Of a stretch of 64,000 nt of DNA, positions 58,123 through 64,000 are shown one piece after another (position 1 is the first letter of the stretch; each line of letters opens with the position of its first letter). The position numbers and the translations under genes are program-made. Source of the DNA: Pseudomonas frederiksbergensis (GTDB taxonomy: Bacteria; Pseudomonadota; Gammaproteobacteria; Pseudomonadales; Pseudomonadaceae). The notes beneath the pieces are model-generated. The model saw only the letters and a list, made by a program, of their open reading frames with translations, ran no database searches and was not told the DNA's origin. The DNA lies in NCBI RefSeq assembly GCF_003732275.1, contig NZ_MOBM01000017.1, forward strand, positions 49,185 through 113,184. Direction: 5' to 3'.

Positions 58123-59159
58123 CGCTTGCGCTCCACGCCCCAGCGATAGCCCGACAGATTGCCGTCGCTGCGCACCACACGATGGCAAGGGATCGCCACC
58201 GCGAGGTTATTCGCGCCACAGGCCTGGGCCACGGCGCGCATGGCTTTCGGTGCGCCGATGCGCTGGGCGATATCGGCATAACTGGCGGTGCTGCCGACGG
58301 GAATCTCTCGCAGGGCTTGCCACACCCGCTCCTGAAACGCCGTGCCGCGTACATCCAGCGGCAAGTCCAGGCCGAGGGCCGGGGCTTCGATAAAACCCAC
58401 CACTTTGGCGATCAACTGTTCGAACTCATGATCGGCGCCAATCAGGTTGGCGCGCCGAAACTTGTCCTGCAGATCACAGACCAATTGATGCGGGTCGTCC
58501 CCCAGCAGAATTGCACAGACGCCGCGCTCACTTTGCGCCACCAGAATCGCCCCGAGTGAACACTGGCCGACGGCAAAACGAATGTCGTTATTCTGCCCGG
58601 CGGCGCGGTAGTCGCCGGGCTTCATGCCCAGCAGTTGATCCGCCGCCTCATAGAAACGGCTGTTGGAGTTGAAGCCGGCGTCATACACCGCGTCGGTGAC
58701 CGTGCTGCCGTCCGCCAGGCGTTCGCGAACCTTGCGCGAGCGGTGGGCCGTCGCGTAGCCCTTGGGCGTCAGGCCGGTGACGGCTTTGAATACGCGATGG
58801 AAATGGAAGCTGCTCAGGCCGGCCGCGTCCGCCAGTTCATTCAGCGCCGGCAAGGTCTCGGCGGATTCGATGTGACGGCACGCAGCGGCTACGGTTGTGG
58901 CGTGTTGTGCGGCGACGTCGCTTTGATCTTTAGCGGCCCGTTTGCTGGGACGATACCCTGCCGCCTGAGCTTGCTCGGCGGTGTCGAAAAACTCGACATT
59001 CTGCGGCTTCGGCAAGCGCGCCAGACTGCTGGGGCGGCAGTAGATGCCGGTGGTTTTCACCGCATACACAAACTGCCCGTCGGCGCGAGGATCGCGAGCG
59101 ACCACGGCGGCCCAGCGAGGATCGTTTTCGGTGGCGATATTTTTCGAATGAGTTGTCAT
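58086..59159 (-). CDS. ada: Bifunctional Ada: AraC regulator and O6-alkylguanine-DNA alkyltransferase with degenerate N-terminal zinc site
   Basis: This 357-residue protein starts at ATG 59159 (MTTHSKNIATEND); ATG 59186 is an alternative. Domains in order are the AdaA-like zinc domain, AraC HTHs (LADAAGLSSFHFHRVFKAVTGLTP) and the MGMT domain with the active-site PCHRV. In the first domain the methyl-acceptor Cys is kept (GIYCRPS), but the other three zinc ligands of E. coli Ada (Cys42, 69 and 72) are Ser, Ser and Ala (YCRPSSLAR, YRPSKRAAK). Methylphosphotriester sensing by the usual zinc-thiolate is therefore doubtful, while guanine repair should work. It is downstream of alkB on the same strand. 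Confidence 0.88.
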   Translation of the reverse strand: MTTHSKNIATENDPRWAAVVARDPRADGQFVYAVKTTGIYCRPSSLARLPKPQNVEFFDTAEQAQAAGYRPSKRAAKDQSDVAAQHATTVAAACRHIESAETLPALNELADAAGLSSFHFHRVFKAVTGLTPKGYATAHRSRKVRERLADGSTVTDAVYDAGFNSNSRFYEAADQLLGMKPGDYRAAGQNNDIRFAVGQCSLGAILVAQSERGVCAILLGDDPHQLVCDLQDKFRRANLIGADHEFEQLIAKVVGFIEAPALGLDLPLDVRGTAFQERVWQALREIPVGSTASYADIAQRIGAPKAMRAVAQACGANNLAVAIPCHRVVRSDGNLSGYRWGVERKRQLLERENAAES

Positions 59160-59246
59160 GGCTTCATGTCCGTTGACCCGTTTCATGCAGATTAACCAAC
59201 CGGCAGGGACGCCACACTCCGGGTCTTGCGGTCGAATTCAACGGTT

Positions 59247-59927
59247 TCATCCTGCGGTACGAAAGGTGAAGTTGATCCGCTGTTCGCCCAACTGAGGGTG
59301 ATAACCCTCCTTGATCGGCAATACGCCGTGATAACGCAAACGGTCCACGCCGCCCCAGACCACGATGTCGCCATGCAGCAGCGGCACCCGCTGGCTTTTG
59401 GCGCTGCGTTCGAAGCCACCGAACAGAAAGGTCGCCGGCAACCCCAAGGACACCGAAACAATGGGCGCCGCGTAGGAACCTTCGTTTTTGTCCTGATGCA
59501 ACGACATCCGGGCACCAGGAACATAGCGGTTGATCAGGCAGGAATCCGGCACGAAATCCATAAACCCTGCCTCTCGCGCCGCCGCTTGCGCCAGTTCGAA
59601 AAACACCTCGGGCATTTCAGGCCAGGGCAGGCCGGTCTGCGGATCGTTGTGGGTGTACTTGTAGCCGCTGCGGTCGGTGGTCCAGCCCCAGGTTCCGCAA
59701 CTGCTCAGCGCCACTGACATGGTAAAACCGCCGGGGGTGACCATCTGCCGAAAGGGCGCGGCTGCCAGAACCGCCTCCAGCGCCGGCAGCAACCGCTCGA
59801 GCCACGGCAGGGCGAAGCCTCTAAGCACGTAGGATTGTTCGCCGATCTGCTCGCGCCTGGGTTGTTGCTCGGGTTCGGCGTCGGCAAACAAATCGAGGGT
59901 GATCGGGCTCATGGGGTCATAGCGCAT
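59247..59927 (-). CDS. alkB: Alpha-ketoglutarate-dependent DNA dealkylase AlkB
   Basis: This protein of about 226 residues has the AlkB fold: MTVALSSCGTWGWTTD-like substrate lid (MSVALSSCGTWGW), iron ligands in LHQDKNE and YHGVLP, and the 2OG-binding RINFTFR. It removes methyl groups from 1-methyladenine and 3-methylcytosine in DNA. I chose ATG 59927, which overlaps the end of the upstream 2OG oxygenase gene; ATG 59912 is possible. It is followed by ada, forming an alkylation-repair cluster. Confidence 0.9.
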   Translation of the reverse strand: MRYDPMSPITLDLFADAEPEQQPRREQIGEQSYVLRGFALPWLERLLPALEAVLAAAPFRQMVTPGGFTMSVALSSCGTWGWTTDRSGYKYTHNDPQTGLPWPEMPEVFFELAQAAAREAGFMDFVPDSCLINRYVPGARMSLHQDKNEGSYAAPIVSVSLGLPATFLFGGFERSAKSQRVPLLHGDIVVWGGVDRLRYHGVLPIKEGYHPQLGEQRINFTFRTAG

Positions 59928-60648
59928 CGTGAAAGATGATTCCAAGGGTATGCCGTTTTCCACTGTGCAGGCGACTCACCCCGTGACGCATGGTCACTCG
60001 GTAATAGCCGCGAACACCTTTTACCGGGCGCTGATTCACGGCAAAAATTAACGCGTCGCCTTTCTTCAGGCCGATGACTTGCGGGCGCGACTGCATCCGT
60101 GGGCGTTGTTCGGTCAGCACAAATTCACCGCCGGTGAAGTCTTCCCCCGGTTCTGACAGAAGAATCGCCACTTGCAGCGGAAAGACGTGTTCGCCGTACA
60201 GATCCTGATGCAAACAGTTGTAGTCCTGCGGGCCGTATTGCAGCAACAAAGGTGTCGGGCGTTCCTGACCGGCGGCATGACAGCGTTGCAGAAACGCTTC
60301 GTGCGATTCGGGGAAACGGGTCGGCAGGTCCATGGATTCGTGCCAGCGATTGGCGATCGGAACCAGTCGAGGGTAGAGCGCGCTACGCAAACGGGCCACC
60401 GGATCCGGCAGCGGGTACTTGAAGTATTTGTATTCGCCACGGCCAAAACCGTGGCGAGCCATCACCACTTTCGAGCGAAAGGGCTCGGGCCGGTCGTACA
60501 AGGCGCTTATTTCATCGCAGGTCTCAGGGCTTAAAAACGACTTGATGACTGCGCAGCCATCCTGATCGAGTTGCTGCGCAAGCACGCCCCAGTCGAGGGC
60601 GTCGTTGTGAATCGGGTCGGTAAACAAGGGTTCTGACTCCTTGACCAA
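59917..60648 (-). CDS. 2OG-Fe(II) oxygenase family protein
   Basis: This 243-residue protein has CAVIKSFLSPETCDEISALYD, iron ligands in NCLHQDLYG and a distal His in RVTMRHGVSRLHSGKRHTLGIIF, with the 2OG-binding Arg following. It sits first in a three-gene set with alkB and ada, overlapping alkB by 11 bp. It may also act in alkylation damage repair, for example on RNA, protein or base lesions. The substrate is not known. Confidence 0.85.
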   Translation of the reverse strand: MVKESEPLFTDPIHNDALDWGVLAQQLDQDGCAVIKSFLSPETCDEISALYDRPEPFRSKVVMARHGFGRGEYKYFKYPLPDPVARLRSALYPRLVPIANRWHESMDLPTRFPESHEAFLQRCHAAGQERPTPLLLQYGPQDYNCLHQDLYGEHVFPLQVAILLSEPGEDFTGGEFVLTEQRPRMQSRPQVIGLKKGDALIFAVNQRPVKGVRGYYRVTMRHGVSRLHSGKRHTLGIIFHDAL

Positions 60649-60754
60649 AAGGTCGAGGCGGCCAGTTTAGTGAGCGTTGCGGGAGTGGACACTCCGGCGC
60701 TTGCGGTCGAATTCGAAAGGGGAGCAGACGTCCTTGTTGTCGCTCCAGATCGCT

Positions 60755-60931
60755 TTACAGCGCTTTGCTCACGCTGATCTCGCTGATGACATCATCAGTC
60801 TGGCCATGAATGACGTCCAGGGCTGCCTTGGCTTCTTCTTCGGTGCCGTTTTCCAGCTGGGCGAATTCGAAGCGGCGTTCGCCGTTGAGTTTGTATTTGA
60901 TGACGTACTTGGTCGTCTGAGCCACGGTCAT
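60755..60931 (-). CDS. Small hypothetical protein, 58 residues
   Basis: The frame MTVAQTTKYVIKYKLNGERR, then FEFAQLENGTEEEAKAALDV and IHGQTDDVISEISVSKAL, is a compact beta-alpha-beta pattern. An AGGCAGG site lies upstream. Synonymous-looking GC-rich third positions support coding. No family name is known; it lies 22 bp downstream of the DUF1883 gene and is probably co-transcribed with it. Confidence 0.6.
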   Translation of the reverse strand: MTVAQTTKYVIKYKLNGERRFEFAQLENGTEEEAKAALDVIHGQTDDVISEISVSKAL

Positions 60932-60953
60932 ACCTGCCTGTTTTGGTGTGGGC

Positions 60954-61256
60954 TCAGCTCAGCTTCGAGCTGGAGCGGCGGATGATTTTGATCGAGTGCG
61001 TCAGGGTCGGTTTGCGGGTCACGCTGATCGGACGGCGGGTGACCATGTCGATGGTGATGTTCCAGAAACCGGTGCTCGGCGCAGTGATGCGAGCCGGGAA
61101 GGTGTCGAATGCGCCGCCGTGGTAAGTATGACGGCCGCCATTCTTGAAGCTGCGGAAGTTGGCGTCGTTCATCAAGCGGATGTTGCACATTTGGGAGCAC
61201 TGGATGACGACGATGTCGTCTTCGTTGAGGTGCTCGCGCTGGTGGATAAATTTCAT
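60954..61256 (-). CDS. DUF1883 domain-containing protein
   Basis: This 100-residue protein starts MKFIHQREHLNEDDIVVIQC and continues QCNIRLMNDANFRSF, YHGGAFDTFPARITAPSTGFWNITIDMV and RPISVTRKPTLTHSIKII. The whole length matches the DUF1883 family, small beta-rich proteins. Its role is unknown. Confidence 0.83.
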   Translation of the reverse strand: MKFIHQREHLNEDDIVVIQCSQMCNIRLMNDANFRSFKNGGRHTYHGGAFDTFPARITAPSTGFWNITIDMVTRRPISVTRKPTLTHSIKIIRRSSSKLS

Positions 61257-61468
61257 GAGGCGCCTCCAGAAGGGCTTTTTCTACAAAATCAAAACGATAG
61301 CATGGGCGATTGGCGCAGTTTATCAGCCCGAACAGGTTATTATCCGGCTGTCGGGGTCCGCTTTGACAATTAAAAACAGTTATCCGGGATTCTATGAGCG
61401 ATAAAAGCAGTGAGGCTCGGAGAAAAACAGCATCTACGCTGTCGGAAGGTCTTTATCGGAGGTTTTGT

Positions 61469-61825
61469 ATGAAGTGGGGTGTTCTGGTCGTGCCGTTGGC
61501 ATTGGCAGTGGGTGGATGTGCGACTGTCTCGGACATCAATGAAACACTGCCCACCATGAGCGTGATTTCAGGCAAGAAACCCCATGAGTACGCGCAATGC
61601 CTGGTCGAAAAACTGGCCGAAAGCCGTGGAGCCCTGCAAGTCGAGCCGCACAAGGAAGGCGTGCGGGTTATCGTGCCGCAGAAGTTCTCCTCAGGCCCCG
61701 CAGCGGTGTTTGACATCGAAGATCGCTCCGGCGGCAGCAGCATCAAGCTGCACGAACGCATCTCCAATGTGCCTTTGCGCCCATGGGATGTGCGCAATGC
61801 CGCCACCGCGTGCATATCCGGCTGA
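61469..61825 (+). CDS. Putative lipoprotein
   Basis: This 118-residue protein starts at ATG 61469 with a perfect GGAGG at 6 bp. The signal peptide WGVLVVPLALAVGGC has a lipobox (VGGC), so the mature protein would be attached by Cys. The mature domain (EYAQCLVEKLAESRGALQVEPHKEGVRVIV) is small and alpha/beta. No function is recognised. The longer upstream frame to 61394 is rejected. A terminator follows. Confidence 0.75.
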   Translation: MKWGVLVVPLALAVGGCATVSDINETLPTMSVISGKKPHEYAQCLVEKLAESRGALQVEPHKEGVRVIVPQKFSSGPAAVFDIEDRSGGSSIKLHERISNVPLRPWDVRNAATACISG

Positions 61826-61849
61826 TAAACTACCCCCAGTCAACACCGA

Positions 61850-61876
61850 TGCCGTCAAAGTCGCGCTTTGACGGCA
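61850..61876 (+). terminator. Terminator after the lipoprotein gene
   Basis: A perfect 11-bp stem, TGCCGTCAAAG (61850-61860) with CTTTGACGGCA (61866-61876), has a 5-base loop and a T-rich tail. The next gene's ribosome-binding site follows 12 bp later. Confidence 0.75.
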
Positions 61877-61897
61877 TTGTTATTTCTGGAGTCGAGC

Positions 61898-62128
61898 ATG
61901 AAGCGAGAGCAGGTGCGGGAGCGCCATGCAGAGGGTCATATCTCTGCCACCCACGTGATTCAGAACCCGGCGAATCCGGGGGAGTGGATCGTGTTTTTCA
62001 AGAAAAGCGCCGGGCGCAGTTTTTTCCTGGTGGATGACAACGATGAAGTCGAGTCCTTCAGTCGCCTCGACGATTTGATCGAAACCGTGCGCGGGCTCGG
62101 GATCAAATTCGCCGAAATTCACATGTAG
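61898..62128 (+). CDS. Small hypothetical protein
   Basis: This 76-residue protein starts at ATG 61898 (GGAG at 7 bp). The sequence WIVFFKKSAGRSFFLVDDNDEVESF reads as two strands, followed by a helix LDDLIETVRGLGIKFAEIHM. It resembles small single-domain proteins found in pseudomonads. The function is unknown. Confidence 0.65.
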   Translation: MKREQVRERHAEGHISATHVIQNPANPGEWIVFFKKSAGRSFFLVDDNDEVESFSRLDDLIETVRGLGIKFAEIHM

Positions 62129-62131
62129 GTC

Positions 62132-62413
62132 CTACTTGCAGACCACCACCACGCTGCGGTTTTTGTAGTTGCCGACGTCGACGCCCAGGGTCTTGTCGCT
62201 TTCCTTGGTCGAAGATGTGCCGTCGGTACCGACAATCCGATAGCCGGTGCCGGCGCACGAGGCGTCAGCCTTTTCATAGCAGCTGGCCCAGGCGTTGGCT
62301 TCCCCGGAGCAGTCGATGCTCAGGCCTTGCTCGCCATTTTTCAGGTAAGTCGTTTCGGACGTGGCGCAGCCGCTCAAGGCCAGGACTGTAATCAGTGGCA
62401 AAAATTTATTCAT
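62132..62413 (-). CDS. Putative lipoprotein
   Basis: This 93-residue protein starts at ATG 62413 and has MNKFLPLITVLALSGC with a lipobox (LSGC). The mature domain contains C-x6-SCYEKADASC with four cysteines and a glycine-rich turn, typical of small envelope proteins in pseudomonads. The ribosome-binding site is weak. It ends 4 bp from the convergent 61898-62128 gene. Confidence 0.7.
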   Translation of the reverse strand: MNKFLPLITVLALSGCATSETTYLKNGEQGLSIDCSGEANAWASCYEKADASCAGTGYRIVGTDGTSSTKESDKTLGVDVGNYKNRSVVVVCK

Positions 62414-62506
62414 GGCGTGGTGGTCGTCAGTGATGGTGGCTAAACGCTGTGACAGCGGCGGCATCGAAAGGTTATAGCGAATGGCCACTTCGTTGCGGTC
62501 AATCAC

Positions 62507-62531
62507 AAAAAAGCCCTGCGCGAGGCAGGGC
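62507..62531 (-). terminator. Terminator after the 62552-62740 gene
   Basis: The stem GCCCTGC (62513-62519) with GCAGGGC (62525-62531) is followed on the minus strand by a run of six T residues. Confidence 0.75.
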
Positions 62532-62551
62532 TGCGTCATATCTGGTTCAGC

Positions 62552-62740
62552 TCAAGGTTTGTCCTTGCCGCGCCGCTTGGGGGCTGCGGGTTGATCTTGC
62601 AACACCGATGCCACTTCAATCGCCAATGCTTCCGTAGGGAACGGCCCGGCAATATTCTCGCCGCCGACGCTGTCTACCCACCACTGGCCGTCTTTCGCCT
62701 GATTGATCAGGTACCCGTTAACGCTTTTTGCTGCCGACAT
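62552..62740 (-). CDS. Small hypothetical protein
   Basis: This 62-residue protein, MSAAKSVNGYLINQAKDGQW then WVDSVGGENIAGPFPTEALAIEVA, ends in a lysine/arginine-rich tail. GAGGCAG precedes the ATG at good distance and a terminator follows, so it is a complete transcription unit. No family is recognised. Confidence 0.65.
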   Translation of the reverse strand: MSAAKSVNGYLINQAKDGQWWVDSVGGENIAGPFPTEALAIEVASVLQDQPAAPKRRGKDKP

Positions 62741-63020
62741 CTATCTGCCTCGTTGGCTGGTTCAATCGCGCAATGATAGCGCCAAATGCCCTCAACCGGT
62801 GCCGATGGTGTAGGGTGGGGCGGATTGTCTTTCGGATGATGGTCGTGCAGATCCGCCGATCTCTGCTATCCATAAGAGGTTGTGCAATGTATCTGCGGAA
62901 CTATCCATCAGAATATTTCTCTATGATGGCATCGGTTAGCCAGTGCGGGGCATTGTAAGGTGCTCGCCGCCTGATTAGACTGCGCCGAAACTCGAACACA
63001 CAGCCCTTTCAAGGACTTAT

Positions 63021-63860
63021 ATGATCAAGAAATGCTTGTTCCCAGCAGCCGGTTACGGTACTCGCTTCCTGCCAGCGACTAAAGCCATGCCCAAAGAAAT
63101 GCTGCCGGTGGTAAACAAGCCACTGATCCAGTACGGCGTCGAAGAAGCACTGGACGCCGGGTTGACCGAAATCTCCATCGTCACCGGTCGCGGCAAACGC
63201 GCTCTGGAAGACCACTTTGACATCAGCTACGAGCTGGAAAACCAGATCAAGGGCACCGACAAAGAGAAATACCTGGTCGGCATCCGTAAACTGCTCGACG
63301 AGTGCTCGTTCTCCTACACTCGCCAGACCGAAATGAAAGGCCTGGGCCACGCGATTCTGACTGGCCGTCCGCTGATCGGCGACGAACCGTTCGCCGTGGT
63401 ACTGGCGGATGACTTGTGCGTCAACCTGGAAGGCGACGGCGTACTGACCCAGATGGTCAAGCTGTACAAGCAGTTCCGCTGCTCGATCGTTGCCATTCAG
63501 GAAGTCGATCCGCAAGAAACTCACAAGTACGGCGTGATTGCCGGTGAAATGATCCGCGACGACATCTACCGCGTTCACAGCATGGTTGAAAAACCAAAGC
63601 CTGAAGATGCACCGTCGAACCTGGCGATCATCGGCCGTTACATCCTGACCCCGGACATCTTCGACCTGATCGAACAAACCGAGCCAGGCAAGGGCGGCGA
63701 AATCCAGATCACCGACGCCCTGATGAAGCAGGCACAAAACGGCTGCGTCATGGCCTACAAGTTCAAAGGCAAGCGTTTCGACTGCGGTGGCGCCGAAGGT
63801 TACATCGACGCGACCAACTTCTGCTTCGAGAACTTCTACAAGACTGGCAAGGCTTACTGA
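63021..63860 (+). CDS. galU: UTP-glucose-1-phosphate uridylyltransferase
   Basis: This 279-residue enzyme has the nucleotide-binding signature FPAAGYGTRFLPATKAMPKEMLPVVNKPLIQYGVEEA over its N-terminus, the active-site loop GRGKRALEDHFD, and VVLADDLCVN for the metal. It makes UDP-glucose from UTP and glucose-1-phosphate for polysaccharide and lipopolysaccharide synthesis. Length and sequence are typical of Pseudomonas GalU. Confidence 0.96.
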   Translation: MIKKCLFPAAGYGTRFLPATKAMPKEMLPVVNKPLIQYGVEEALDAGLTEISIVTGRGKRALEDHFDISYELENQIKGTDKEKYLVGIRKLLDECSFSYTRQTEMKGLGHAILTGRPLIGDEPFAVVLADDLCVNLEGDGVLTQMVKLYKQFRCSIVAIQEVDPQETHKYGVIAGEMIRDDIYRVHSMVEKPKPEDAPSNLAIIGRYILTPDIFDLIEQTEPGKGGEIQITDALMKQAQNGCVMAYKFKGKRFDCGGAEGYIDATNFCFENFYKTGKAY

Positions 63861-64000
63861 TAGCGCCTGAGCTGCTTGTACTGAAAAGCCACCTTCAGAC
63901 TGTGTGACAACACACTGGTGAAGGCCCAAGCAAACGCCCCGACTTGTTCGTAATGCTGTTCACTTAAGCATTTGAGTCTCAGCAGGGCTTACTCGAAAAT
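63861..64000. other. Region downstream of galU
   Basis: About 140 bp to the window edge. A hairpin around 63890-63924 (CCTTCA...GTGTG/CACAC...TGAAGG) may act as a terminator but lacks a T-run. No gene start is seen before the edge. Confidence 0.3.

Noticed and set aside
63009..63929. 306-residue minus-strand frame
   Set aside because: Antisense of galU; GalU motifs on the plus strand decide.

Overview
The window looks like a chromosome segment of a fluorescent-group Pseudomonas. The support is the conserved right-hand block (modABC with a ModE-type operator, topoisomerase IB, ada/alkB, galU), a Pseudomonas-type REPIN, many betaine-type ABC transporters and GlxA/AraC regulators, and high GC outside the first 4 kb. 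The assignment rests on gene content only; no database search was possible.

Region 1 (1-9,430) is an accessory, defence-flavoured island. It starts with a partial gene cut by the window edge and a 155-bp MITE-like element flanked by an 8-bp direct repeat. Then come AT-rich integron-type cassettes: an HNH nuclease, a putative phage abortive-infection (PutAbiC-like) membrane protein, and an inverted cassette with a membrane protein. attC sites lie at 1729-1805 (+) and 2823-2889 (-), and no intact integrase is present. attI-like sequences in opposite orientations bracket the cassettes, with a possible intI stub at 3779. Next is a 1267-residue protein with a DUF4297/Cap4-like nuclease domain, a STAND-type NTPase and a large C-terminal region, which is the architecture of Avs-like anti-phage proteins. 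The island ends in a P4-type integrase pseudogene that kept its two ends but lost its catalytic core.

Region 2 (9,430-41,800) is a large catabolic area for quaternary or N-methylated amines, probably proline-betaine or hydroxyproline-betaine type compounds. It has two complete betaine-type ABC importers (proVWX-like; SBP-ATPase-two permeases) plus an orphan binding protein. The enzymes are a GbcA-like Rieske oxygenase, an StcD/DgcA-like flavin demethylase beside etfBA, a DAO-family flavoprotein, a DapA-family lyase/deaminase, an aldehyde dehydrogenase, a proline-racemase-family enzyme with an atypical active site, and a ProC-like reductase. Two formaldehyde dehydrogenases (FdhA and glutathione-dependent AdhC) would remove formaldehyde released by demethylation. 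Two GlxA-type, one LysR and one TetR regulator are present. A GGTGTACATTT-containing element precedes both the tetR-proC pair and the stcD/etfBA divergent region.

Region 3 (41,800-49,600) is a signalling module with debris at its borders: a periplasmic binding protein, a 1257-residue hybrid histidine kinase (TorT/TorS-like pairing) and a REC-GGDEF-EAL protein. Remnants of aceE, an EAL protein, another kinase and another response regulator surround it.

Region 4 (49,600-64,000) is ordinary Pseudomonas chromosome: small conserved proteins, topoisomerase IB, modABC, nitronate monooxygenase, acuI-like reductase, an alkylation-repair trio (2OG oxygenase, alkB, ada), small lipoproteins and galU.
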